From contig JALQPE010003259.1 of assembly GCA_030407315.1 (NCBI GenBank), positions 1 through 22,447 on the forward strand: DNA of 22,447 bases. The letters are read 5' to 3'. The notes under the pieces were generated by a model that made no database searches, had not been told where the DNA came from, and saw only the letters and a list, made by a program, of their open reading frames with translations. How positions within the stretch are numbered: the first letter of the stretch is position 1; every line of letters starts with the position of its first letter. Made by a program: the position numbers and the translations under genes. This DNA comes from Asparagopsis taxiformis (taxonomy: Eukaryota > Rhodophyta > Florideophyceae > Bonnemaisoniales > Bonnemaisoniaceae). Positions 1 through 9,668 of this stretch are shown piece by piece.

Positions 1-99
1 TACAAGCCACATGTAATTTATTATTTAACTAGAGGCGAATCGCATGTCCTTTGATTGTAAAAGCCAGCGGAAGCTCGGTGTCCAATCTACCCCCAGGGT

Positions 100-735
100 G
101 CGTTTTGCCTACTGATTCAGTGTGCTTCTCCCTTGGCTATGGTGCTTGGCACTCTTCGGTGTCCCTTTTCCTGTTAGCTTCTCTTCTCAATGTCGGGACG
201 CTGTATCAGCATTGCCCCTACACGCGTCACCGGTGGTGCGCGTGCCCTCAATCAGGTTTCTTCGGCCGCCTGGTGCCCACCCGGAGGTATGGTTGCGAGC
301 CACTCCCAACTTGCGTTTCGCAGTCTCATTACAGCCTGCTTCGACTTGGCTATAGTGTCTGGCCTGCTTCTGGAACCCATTCCCCGCTGTATCAGCTTTC
401 TGTCCGGTGGCGTAGTGCTGGTTCAGCAAAACCCCCCCCCGCCGACCAATCGGATTGGTTATTGATGTGCTCCCAACGATCGTCTTGCAGTCTCATGGAA
501 GCATGCTTCGTCTTTGCTATAGCGCGGACCGCGCCCGACCCTGGTCACTCAACTGATTCAGTCTGTGACTGGTTATTCTGCTGGATCAGCTTCCCTTTCC
601 CCGATACCACGCGTCACCGGTGGTGCGCGTGCCTTCGATCAGGTATTTCGGGTGCCTGGTGCCGGCTCTTGAGCCACTGTCCCTCTCCCGCTGTACCAGC
701 GTATCGCTGTATGCATCGCTGTACCAGCGCCCGCC
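100..735. repeat. Degenerate, interleaved direct repeats in GC-rich DNA
   Basis: Several motifs recur in diverged copies. A 25-bp core containing the palindrome CACCGGTG is identical at about 221-245 and 608-632, and both copies are followed by a similar tail (tcaggt.t, cctggtgcc, gagccac). A second module, ending in cttggctatagtg-like sequence, recurs near 120-143, 297-353 and 467-523. The pair 'ctgattcagt' appears near 112 and 551. The short motif gctgtatcagc, with variants, recurs near 200, 389, 579, 690 and 718, and gctgtaccagcg is exact at 690-701 and 718-729. Copy spacing is irregular (about 170-390 bp), so this is a decayed higher-order repeat and not a clean tandem array. A long open frame here starts at TTG and looks like a by-product of the base composition. 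Confidence 0.55.
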
Positions 736-1600
736 CTATCCCTAGGGCTCCCCTTTCTTCTTCCCTTGCTCTCTATGACAGGGCACTCACCCCTTTTGTG
801 CCTGGTGTCCTCCCTTCTTCCCTATTAGGTTGGTGAACCACCATCCTTTCGGTGCACCACCATGGACTCACCATGTGACCACAGGATTCTAGACGGATCG
901 TCTGTGTGGCCTTACAACCCACACTAAGCAGGCGATTCGCCTTTGCTCTACCACACTCGACCCGAGCCTGACTACGAGACAGGAGGGCTCGAAACACCTC
1001 GCGGTGGCTCGCCGATTCGGCTTACAGCCAACTGCCAGTTGTCGAATCGACCAAGCCATTGCCACTACCACTTCCCGCTTCTTTAAACGCCGATGGCGAC
1101 CGGGAGGTGCCTTCCGCCAACCGGGACAAGGCTGCCGACTGGGAGTGTCTGTCGGTTGGCACCCCCAGGCGGTCACCCGAAGCCAACGCCCGCAGGTTTT
1201 CAAACGGTCCCGACCGCTGCCGTCAGGGGATCACAGTTGCGGAATACGTCGTGTGAAAACCACGCGTGGAGGCGACCACAATCCCCGCGGGGATCCATCG
1301 CGCTAAGTGCCTAGTTAACCCTTGAGTGGTTTGAGGACGGCCACGCCGATAGATCCCTCCGGCAGGTAGATCCACCTCCGGACACGCCTCTACCCACCCG
1401 CTACCGGGTTGGGAGACAGGTGTCCGGGCTCCGAGGGATCGATCCACCCGACACAGCCCTCGGGCTACTAGGATCGCACGAGGCGTCAACCTCGTGGAAT
1501 CGGCGCTCTCACTCGTGAGTTCGAAGCCTTATCCCTATCCTCTAATCCCCTCATGGAGGTCTGAATCCATCTACAAGGGCTAAGTCCTACACTCAGCCTC
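736..1600. other. GC-rich stretch with no recognisable gene
   Basis: Open frames of 60-105 codons exist on both strands, but they overlap one another in several frames, show no known domain and have the Arg/Pro/Gly/Cys-rich composition expected of GC-rich non-coding DNA. No rRNA or foldable tRNA was found. The stretch is probably continuous with the repeat region before it. Composition changes to AT-richer DNA near 1600-1800. Confidence 0.5.
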
Positions 1601-1947
1601 GATAGATGTCATCATTCGCTTGTTGCCTCTCTCCTTAATGACTCGAATGACAGTTCCGGATATCACTTTGTCTTCCATCCGGCGCCATACATCCTGCGAC
1701 ATTTGGAGATAGATGTCAGTTGTCTGGCAGGGGCGAGAACTCTGTTTCCGACAACTTGGCGACAATCAACTGGTTTCACCATTTTTGTGATTTCAGGATC
1801 GAGATTGAGTTGACGTGTTTGCTGATGGAAGGATTAAAATTTCAGCACTCACTCTGCCTGCCATATCATTAATCTCGCCGGCGAGTATTCTAGTGGTAAA
1901 ATTGGAGCTATTCGTTTATTTTTTTCAATTTAAACTACAGTGGTAAA

Positions 1948-1991
1948 AAGTGGCCTCATATGAGGTCATTTGACCTCATATGAGGCCACTT
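1948..1991. repeat. 44-bp palindrome with 2-nt centre
   Basis: The two arms, 1948-1968 and 1971-1991, are perfect 21-bp inverted copies separated by TT. Each arm contains CCTCATATGAGG, which is itself a 12-bp palindrome, so the element is also two nearly identical palindromic half-sites in tandem. On DNA it could extrude a cruciform, and as RNA it would form a long hairpin. It lies in AT-rich non-coding sequence between the GC-rich repeat region and the first candidate gene. It could be a dimeric protein-binding site, a transposon end or a replication-related hairpin. The sequence does not tell which. Confidence 0.85.
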
Positions 1992-2239
1992 GTCCGATAG
2001 ATACTAGTCTCTATGCACGGAATATAGCGTAGTACTATAAGCTAGTTTTTATTTACTGTAAGAGTACAGATTATTCTGAACACGAAGAGACCGCCCGCTT
2101 TTACACCGAGCGCGACCCAGAACCAGCGAAATTAGACCTCCTTGGCGCCCCCTCGGTCTGGTCGTGGGGTCACGTGGAAATTACTTTTTACAAAAAAATT
2201 CTACAGGTAAATTCTCCCGAATTTTAATTTAGGGTTAGA

Positions 2240-2268
2240 TGGACGCCTGGAGAAGGTCCAGACGTCCA
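2240..2268. repeat. Small imperfect hairpin
   Basis: Arms of 11 bp (2240-2250 and 2258-2268, one mismatch) flank a 7-nt loop. Just outside them, ggtt and aacc can extend the stem past a small bulge. There is no downstream T-run or gene end to suggest a terminator. The role is unknown, and it may be chance. Confidence 0.3.
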
Positions 2269-3161
2269 ACCGTTGGAAGTTAAAATGCAGCTCCGAGCGG
2301 TGGCGGAATGACCTAGAGGGAGTAGCTAGACTTCGTAAAAATTTATTTGTTCTACTGTTCTACCTTTTTCCGTTCTACTCCTCCTCCGTTGCCGCGTACA
2401 ATAAATTCTTCTCTCACGGGTGTTTAAGTTCTAGTCACAAAATTCCCCACGGCAATCTCACGTAATCCCATACGGGAAACATCTGAATTTGTTCAGTCTC
2501 ATCAACACCGGCAGACGTTTGCACACTTTTTAACGACCCTGTTTTGTGGGTCTTCGCTTTTGGATATTTCTCAGGTTTTCCAGGAACCGACAATCAGAAC
2601 GATTCCAACGAGGTACGAGTTCATTTTATTGGTCAGTGACGGTACAAAAGTTAACGTACGGCCTCCGCGCCTTCCACCGGTAGATTGTTCACTAGCCCGG
2701 TGCAGGTGCCGAATAGTCGAGTTCAAAACAAGTGGACCAAGGAGCAGTTAAGGTGTGTAACGGCGTCGAAAACTCGACATAGATCACAAACAGTGATCTC
2801 GCAGGTCACGTGGTTACAATTACTTCATTCGCTGATCAACTCTCAAATGAACTTGTACTGCCTGCAACTTTTTTTATCGAATCTCATGCCGCACGCTACC
2901 ACCGATGTACCACGACTGCCTCGCCGGATGGGCAGCACGAGCCTATCTATCGGCACAGACTCGTGCAGGTCGGTGTTGTGTGAAACTTGACAACATGAAA
3001 TTGGAGACAGAGAGCTGGGCACGCAGGATGATGTTGTTGCGGTGTAGCGGATATGGATCTGTTTGGGACTCTGTACACATGTTGAGAATAAGGAAAAACA
3101 AAGAAATGTCACAGCATATTATTCAAGTTCTAGTTTTTGTTCAAAAACAATTATTTTTATG

Positions 3162-3453
3162 CTAACTGCGAGATTTCTTTGCGCGATCATCCACATTCGC
3201 TTTCTGCGCAGACCAGGAGCCGGTGACTCGCTTCCTCTTTCGCAGGTGCTCAGATATGGAGATTGGTCGTCGACGGCAGAAGCAGGTGCTTTCTGCAGGT
3301 TTTGTTTGTCTCCCAAAGATTCCATTTGAGCTTTCTTTGCCTGGCGCTCTTTGCGTTCCTTCTCTTTCCTTTCCCGGATCATATCGTCTAGAGGCCTGTC
3401 GATATTAATGGGATACTCAATGCGGTATTTCGGGAAAGTGTGAGTAGAGTCAT
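3162..3453 (-). CDS. Candidate small basic protein with UAP56-binding-like motif (frame broken)
   Basis: Read on the minus strand, this encodes a short, highly charged segment. It contains IDRPLDDMIRERKEKERK, which resembles the UAP56-binding motif of mRNA-export adaptors of the ALY/REF, UIF and CHTOP type (consensus around LDD[IM]I followed by basic residues). Such adaptors recruit the DEAD-box helicase UAP56/Sub2 to nuclear mRNA. A TATA-like box at 3542-3549 and a pyrimidine-rich leader precede an ATG at 3453. That ATG is out of frame with the charged segment, so one base may be missing just after it. The main frame runs to 3119, while the neighbouring frame ends neatly in ANVDDRAKKSRS and a stop at 3162, which suggests a second frame change near the end. 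The frame stays open upstream to 3790, but that part looks like non-coding DNA. The motif is short and the assignment is tentative. Confidence 0.35.
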
Positions 3454-3541
3454 TTTTTGTGTGAGTTTTTGTTGCTGAAGGTTGGATGGTTGGAAGGATG
3501 GTGGGATGAGGAGGAAGAAGTGGGGATAGAACGATTCGGAG

Positions 3542-3549
3542 AATATATA
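3542..3549 (-). promoter_or_regulatory. TATA-like box before the small basic protein
   Basis: TATATATT on the minus strand lies about 90 bp before the ATG at 3453. The sequence between is C/T-rich, as in many eukaryotic leaders. Confidence 0.35.
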
Positions 3550-4616
3550 GAGGAATAGATTGCTGTATGTCTAGATAAATTAGAAGAGGAAATGCCAATG
3601 GATAGTGAATTGCATTGGTAAATGGCTCAGGTACCAGTAAGATTTGGGTGCTGTGTAGTATCACGAAGAGAGGAAATGTTGTTTTCTGTTTGCAGATGTG
3701 AGGCGACACAGATTTCACTTTCGGTGCAGCAGAATGCAATGTTTGCAGATGAATTGGAGTCGATCGCTTTGAATCGCGAATCAGTGGCATCAGTGTCGCG
3801 GGAATTATGGTAGTTTCGTGGTGTTAGTGGCAATAAAATTTACTCCGACTACTTTCACTTGTTGGCTTCATGCATTTCACCACCTGGACTGAAGACTTGT
3901 GATTTGTTTCGCTGCGTTGTATGCAAGCAAAACTGAAATTATCTTCCACCATGTCGCACCAATACCCTGGTGCGAGTACTCTCACGCCACATGAATCCGA
4001 AATCATCACATGTCTGCGAGTTGCATTGCTGCGAAAACGCTGTCATCATCACCGTTTTCTGATAATGAAATCATCCATCAATGTCATCCACAATCTTCAG
4101 CACCTCTCTTCTTTCCAAATTGCTGACGAGCGTCGCGATGCAGAACTGTTGGAAAATGCAATCGGACAATGAGGGAAACAACCGTGGTGCTATGGTGAAC
4201 GTCAGGAGTATGCTGATACATGGTGGTGTCGGTGTCGAGCAGGATGTATGTTGCGCTGTAGCGATGTTGCAAGCGAGTGATGAATGAGGGGATAAAATGC
4301 TGAAATGAATTGCAATGCGAGGCATCATATCTAACTGTCGAGCGAGACAGACAGAAGGCCCATTTGGAAAGTGGCCACGTGGACAACCTGTACACCTGTT
4401 CTCAGAGCAGTAAAGAGAAGTGCTACACAGGATGACCACGTCTACATCCAACCAATCGCGGGGTATACCCGATGCGCTACCTCATACTTGCAACCCTCAT
4501 TTGCATTCTTTTCGTGGCCCTTTCCACTGGTCCCAAAAACTGCCAGTGAAGTATAGAACTGACGCGAGCCGTATGCTTTTCATGTACCACCATTCCATCT
4601 TATATCATTTCGTATC
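3550..4616. other. Intergenic DNA between the two minus-strand genes
   Basis: I see no supported gene. Frames of 60-126 codons on both strands overlap in antisense and lack recognisable domains. The longest (minus 4071-4451) is Ser/Thr/Cys-rich and not protein-like over most of its length. Confidence 0.4.
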
Positions 4617-4622
4617 TTTAAT
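4617..4622 (-). terminator. Possible poly(A) signal of the AhpD-like gene
   Basis: ATTAAA on the minus strand lies about 36 bases after the stop codon of the 402-residue gene. It is a common variant of AATAAA. No canonical AATAAA is closer. Confidence 0.25.
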
Positions 4623-4657
4623 TTCACTTTATAGCTCAACTTCCAACCTTCATCTAT

Positions 4658-5866
4658 TCATAGTGTAAACAACAGGGACATCCTTCTCCAGCATTCCATG
4701 AATGCCAACATACCCACTACCTCAACAATTGCCTGCGGTGAACAAATACTAACGACCTCTCTCAAGACATCCTCATCCAGCTCGCCGTTACTTCCAGATG
4801 CACAAGACCTGACCATCTTGTCAGCAGCAGCCTCTTCAGTCTCTCCGAGTCCCACACCCTTAGGTCCGCCCACCTTTTGATCCCACTCCACCAGCCTGGA
4901 CGCAGCATCAGCCAATTCACTGGCTCCGGTAACCTCTGCAAACGACCTCATAAAGCCAGCTCGCTGCGCAGCACTCCAGTTTCGTTCTCCGCGTTCAACA
5001 AACAGTGTTTCACGCAATCCAAAGCAGAATGCCCGTCGGAAACCTACACGACTTGTCCCGAGCAGGAACTTTGCATTTTCTGTCCCAATGCGCTCTTGGG
5101 CAAACAGCACAAGAGCATCCATCTTGGTCGGCAGTCCAGCATACAGATCAGTCTGCACCATGATAAAAACACGCCCACCAAAGCAGTGCCCAAACTGAAC
5201 ATGTCTTTCACCCACACAAACGGTTTCAATAATATCATCGGCTCCTTTTGGTCTCTTTCGATATCTGGCATTTCCTCGACAAAGAGAAAGGAAACGATCT
5301 TCCATTTCGACTCCTGTAGAAGACGCAAATGTGTTGAGCTCTCCCGCCTTGCAAATAATGCCATTGACGGATTCTAGTGCTTCTTCACCCATTCCCTTGA
5401 CGATCTTCTCCGCCAACGCCTTGAGTTGGGGGGCCTTCTCTTTGGGGAAGGGTCGCTCTACGCTGGCGCGCGCGTAAGAAGCGATGGCTTTCTCGGCTTC
5501 ATCTTCTGTGAATGGTGCATGCTTATGGGCCAATGTGTCCTCGCCATCCTTGAGTAGTTGGGACATGGGGACCTTACCGTTTGCGAGATCACCGAGACCG
5601 CAGGCGTGTGCCACACAATACATGCATGAAAAGCCGACGCAAGCATTGCGGAATGCTACACGACGAAGATACGGTGTGATTCTATTGTTGAGACCGAAAT
5701 CTATGGCGGGGATGTCGAAGAGCGGGCTGAAGAGACCGAGGAAGGTGCGGACGGTCGGCTTGGAAATGCTGAGAATGGGGAATAATGTCGGGATGTCACC
5801 TAGGATACGTGTAAAGACAACCTGCTGTGGGTTTGTAGGCGGAGAAATCACCAAACTCGACGTCAT
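4658..5866 (-). CDS. AhpD / carboxymuconolactone decarboxylase-like protein
   Basis: This is an uninterrupted 402-residue frame. Residues 76-92 read ACVGFSCMYCVAHACGL, the redox C-x2-C pair (Cys81, Cys84) followed by His87 that marks the alkylhydroperoxidase D / carboxymuconolactone decarboxylase fold. Family members of this kind use the cysteine pair to reduce peroxides or act in related thiol chemistry. Here the His follows after two residues, whereas the commonest form has three. The last 30 residues (IVEVVGMLAFMECWRRMSLLF) also fit the closing helix of this family, in which helix 'elv..ia..n...R' is typical. The protein is two to three times longer than single-domain members, so it may be a two-domain or lineage-specific form. 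No signal peptide is evident. The ATG at 5866 fits the TATA box at 6012-6019. Unlike the genes at the right of the window, this one carries no frame break. The substrate cannot be told. Confidence 0.75.
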   Translation of the reverse strand: MTSSLVISPPTNPQQVVFTRILGDIPTLFPILSISKPTVRTFLGLFSPLFDIPAIDFGLNNRITPYLRRVAFRNACVGFSCMYCVAHACGLGDLANGKVPMSQLLKDGEDTLAHKHAPFTEDEAEKAIASYARASVERPFPKEKAPQLKALAEKIVKGMGEEALESVNGIICKAGELNTFASSTGVEMEDRFLSLCRGNARYRKRPKGADDIIETVCVGERHVQFGHCFGGRVFIMVQTDLYAGLPTKMDALVLFAQERIGTENAKFLLGTSRVGFRRAFCFGLRETLFVERGERNWSAAQRAGFMRSFAEVTGASELADAASRLVEWDQKVGGPKGVGLGETEEAAADKMVRSCASGSNGELDEDVLREVVSICSPQAIVEVVGMLAFMECWRRMSLLFTL

Positions 5867-6011
5867 TCGTCGATGAACAAGGCGTTGAGATTGACTTTTG
5901 AGGGCGCGTAGGACGGCAATAGTGGTTGGTCGTCATCGTGGAGCGGGTTTTTCTAAAGACGTTTTGCAGATGGTGTGACGAAGTGGAAGCGCGAGAGATA
6001 GTTGTATGAAG

Positions 6012-6019
6012 CTTTTATA
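6012..6019 (-). promoter_or_regulatory. TATA box of the AhpD-like gene
   Basis: TATAAAAG reads on the minus strand about 146 bp before the ATG at 5866. This implies a 5' leader of roughly 110-120 bases. Confidence 0.5.
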
Positions 6020-8749
6020 GGTTGGCGTTTCGGCGGATGGAGCGGATGATGACGTGCGTGACGGTGCAGACAGCGAGACCTAGTGTGGGCAGCTTTCATG
6101 ATTGAAGATAGGTAGTATGGTGCAATGCGCGACGTGAATGGATTGGTCTTGTTGCGCTTGAACAGGTACGAATGGTGTGGTTGGAATATGGCAGCCGTTG
6201 ATAGACTCTTTGGAAACGATAGTAGGGTTGGATGATGGTACCTTTATTTTTTTTGTAAGGCGAAACGTAAAGATTGGTAGCGAGATTGCAGAAGTATATA
6301 TCAGCGACCACACGGACTATGGTAAGGGTTGCGAAGAGCGAGAGGCCATTAGTGTCAAGATGGGCAATCATTGCGCCTTTTACGTTTGTGTCTCTCTTCA
6401 AATTGTGCTAGGACAGCGCGACGTGAAGACAGCCGCTACCCTGCGTGCGAATTGAAGAGATTGCGGCTCCAATTTATCGTTCCGGAGCGCATGTTGGGTT
6501 GACTTACGATGGATGGGAAGACAGAAATGGCCGGTTGAATTAAGACCCGAAGATCATGGACCTTTTCGCAAGGCATTTCAAGCAAATAACCCCCGCGCAC
6601 AATTTACAGCTATGCTACCATACATAGCTCTACTACACACGCCATCGCATCTCAGGGCCTACACCAGCGTGAAACTGGGGAACATCCAGCCAGACAGCCC
6701 CTGGCGTGGCGGGAGTAATGGACTGTTCTGGAAGGCGGTGGAACGGTGCAGCATTCAATGGGCCATGGCAGCGGGCTAGGCGTGCAAAACACTTTTTCAC
6801 CCACAAGACTGTACGTGTCGGGCACGAGCAGTGGTTTGTCAACCAATCGGATGGCAGTAAATCAGATCTTCATAATCTCCCGCTGCACGGTACTACAACG
6901 GCCCCGTGGAGAGTCGTCATACTACTACACACGACACCGCCATTGGCTGCATCTTTCCGGCTTGTAATTCGACGGCCAGTTGGCAGCGTTCCTCCGAAGC
7001 ACACCAGGCTGGGCCCGATCATTTTCATCCACGCCGTGACGGTTTTGGAACTGAAAAATGCGGCATGAAATATGCACGATCTGTCGCCTTACAGCCTGTT
7101 AGCACCCTCCCATTCGACGTGCCACACCGATGGTAAGGGTACACGCTGTGCTGCGGGACAACGAACCACAATGAGCGCGTGACTTGTGGTCGCCTGCTAC
7201 TGCTGCAATGAAATTCATCTTCCACACACACAGCAGACTTGTTGCTACGTTGTCAACGTCTTTTTATCAACTCACATATATGCCACTTGAAAAACTGTCG
7301 GAACGAATTATATTTATTCTTCTCTGCTTTCGCAAGGAGCAGAACATTGCACCTTGTCTAACAATACCACTTTGCTTCCACTCGATTGTCTTTGCGCAAT
7401 TTGATGATAAATTATTTGCTGCTTGATGTCGAGCTTCGATGGCGCTGCACGCGTCGCTGCTCGTTACACATGCGTGTACCCTTCAAGAATACACGTATAT
7501 CTCGATTCAAAGTTGAGTTACATACACCAGCGCATGACCGTTTAAGCTCGCAACGCGAATAGTCGGCTGAAGTTGGCAAATGCATATCTCGGCGCACGCA
7601 GTGCGCACGAATTTTGGTGCGATCACATCATTTCATGTTGAGCCTTATTTCTTGGTGTAAAGCACACCAGTCTTTTCTAGTCCATTCTCTCGTCTGCCAG
7701 TTCAATTCGTTCGACGTGGTCGTTTTCAACGGTTGTCGTGTCTTGAGTTGTTTGTCGTGGCGCTCGGAGACAACTGTCTTGGGATAGTGAATTTGACATT
7801 TCGTCATTTATCGGCATCCCCGCGATTGTTTGTGTCATTGATATTGTTCACCTTTGACCACCACTTTACTGAACGACGGCGGTACCTTCTATAAAATACT
7901 ATCTTGAGGTGAAAATATTGTAAGTATTAGGTTAATTGTTTGGCATCCTGACAGTTTGCATCTTGATACTCACCACCTACCCGCGAGTGGAATCAAAAAG
8001 ATTTCAATTCTGCAAACATAGAAGAAATCCAAACTTCCATCGCCGTCATTCCGTGCCATTTTCCCTCTCGTCTACTGGACTTCCACACGCACCGGATGTA
8101 ATATTGTCGTCAAAGTAGCGTTGGCCCCTGCGATAAGAGCACAGACTCGGAGAGAGCGATAAAACATCACTGAACATCATTCTATCGCCTTGAATCCAAG
8201 TCGATGGTTCAGCGCCTCACTTCGACATCCTGCCCAGGCTTGTCTTATCACACCACCACTACTCAATCTTTTTTAGTGTATCTTGTCCCATAGAACTATT
8301 GATTACGAGAGAGGTGTAGGCTGCTATATACGTTCAATGCTATATTCTCTTCTACGCCTCAAGCACATCATTTCGAATCATTCACAATTAAAAAAACAAC
8401 CTTTTATGAGTTTGAAGCCTGTAATGAAGCCCGTCACGAGTAAAGGTTCATCACAATCGTGACACAGAAAAACTTGTGATGTTCATCATTTACCAGCTTA
8501 TTTTGGAGCTCGCGAGAACATTTATCTATGTCATCCACAGCGGTGCAAGAGCTCTTGACACATGACCGTGCAGTAGGGCAATTAAAGATAGTGGAACAAT
8601 CAATTTTATGAACACCATTTCATGATGGAAGCTTGGCAGCATATCATGGGAGTTACGAAGATATCTTGAAAGGAAATCAAAAGCACATGTTCCTTTCATT
8701 CAGGTCTCCTCTTCGTATATTTCTGACTTGTTCTCCGAAGACACAATTC
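6020..8749. other. Gene-poor region, left part
   Basis: No supported gene is seen. Frames reach at most 120 codons, overlap on both strands and show no domain. A TATAAAAT at 7890-7897 is followed by an intron-like stretch, 7920-7954, which opens with GTAAGTAT and closes with CTGACAG. Just after it comes a hydrophobic, signal-peptide-like frame without an ATG. This may be the start of an unrecognised small gene or chance. Confidence 0.4.
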
Positions 8750-9668
8750 TCAATCTTTCCAGTCTCCGTAAAATTCCCTGTACTTCAGACTGTGGTTTTC
8801 ATATGAAAAATCTGCGTGGCTGGCAGGCTTATTCAAGACCATTCGATGCACCCTAACACTTTCTCGTGTTTTATGTTCAGACGTCAAATAGTCATAAACT
8901 ATGGTCCCACCGCGAACCATTGCTTCACAGAAACATGCCCTCTCTATCATACTCCCCGGTTCCCCCATTTGGTCTCCATTTTGTAGAAATCGAACGAGTG
9001 GTGCATGCTTCAGTTCTCTTTGCATACAGCAGGTATGCCAACATGCATCTTCTCTACATATCTTTTCAATTTACACTCGCATTACTCTTCCACATTACTT
9101 TCACTTTCTCCCAAGTCATTTCATAACCTAATTCCACTGAGGTGGATATAACCATGTTCTGATTTCCGAGACGGTCATCCATCCTTGATCTCTGTTTTTT
9201 CTCCATGTCTTCGGGCCGTGATTTCCCCGTTGCTTGGCATTAGAATATAGATTGCATCGAGCCAACAATTTGTAACTGGCTACCATGCGTGACGAAAATC
9301 AGTCGATAGAACTGGAATATGGGGAAATCTGACAACTACTTCTTGCTTCCATTGACGGCCCTCATTGCATAAACGTATTTGATGCATAACGTGTACCCGT
9401 ACCAGGCCTTTATCATAGAGGTAATTGGTTCGTTTTGGATGATGGAGATTCAAGGAATATTCCTGTACTGGTCTCCAGATCTTTCCAAGTAACATTCACT
9501 TTGACTTCTTCCGTTACTGTTAAGGTACCAAGAAGCTATACTAAAAGATTGGGAACAATGTGCATCAGCATAAAGTGCACCAGTTCCGTGGATTACCAAA
9601 TTTGTCGTTGATGAAGTGATTGTGTTGCATGATACCGCAACGGAAAAAGAAACGAAAACTATCAGCAA
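8750..9668 (-). pseudogene. Possible broken gene for a secreted protein, family unknown
   Basis: On the minus strand three frames take turns in looking like protein. From about 9668 a hydrophobic run (LLIVFVSFSVAVSC) resembles a signal peptide and is followed by a Ser/Thr/Asn-rich segment. The next frame gives TVTEEVKVNVTWKDLETS, and then the third frame gives KGLVRVHVMHQIRLCNEG and onward to 9280. After a gap, 9025-8750 holds another charged, protein-like block (EHKTRESVRVHRMVLN). I recognise no family, and there is no clear ATG for the hydrophobic start. It could be a decayed gene, a gene with sequencing errors, or coincidence. Confidence 0.2.

Larger units (their letters stand above)
1601..3160. 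other. Intergenic DNA, no gene recognised
   Basis: Apart from the palindrome and small hairpin listed separately, I see no supported gene. Short frames (about 60-100 codons) between 2560 and 3165 overlap each other on both strands, and none contains a domain I recognise. The minus-strand frame at 1580-1765 has protein-like composition but no start context or match I can name. Confidence 0.4.

Noticed and set aside
51..836. 261-codon open frame over the repeat region
   Set aside because: It starts at TTG, has Cys/Ser/Arg/Pro-rich composition, overlaps open frames in other phases and coincides with degenerate DNA repeats.
889..1203. Minus-strand frame including GSSVVEQRR, a peptide often translated from tRNA-like DNA, with an A-box-like stretch
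   Set aside because: No cloverleaf can be drawn. The B-box-like stretch lies on the wrong side of the A-box, so neither a tRNA nor a tRNA-derived SINE is supported.
2228..2240. TTTAGGGTTAG, similar to the plant telomere repeat
   Set aside because: It is only about one and a half units, inside ordinary intergenic DNA, so chance is sufficient.
9340..9375. Plus-strand ASIDGPHCIN, similar to the first DDE motif of Harbinger transposases
   Set aside because: No further transposase motifs follow in any plus-strand frame, there are no terminal repeats, and the minus strand reads better as protein here.
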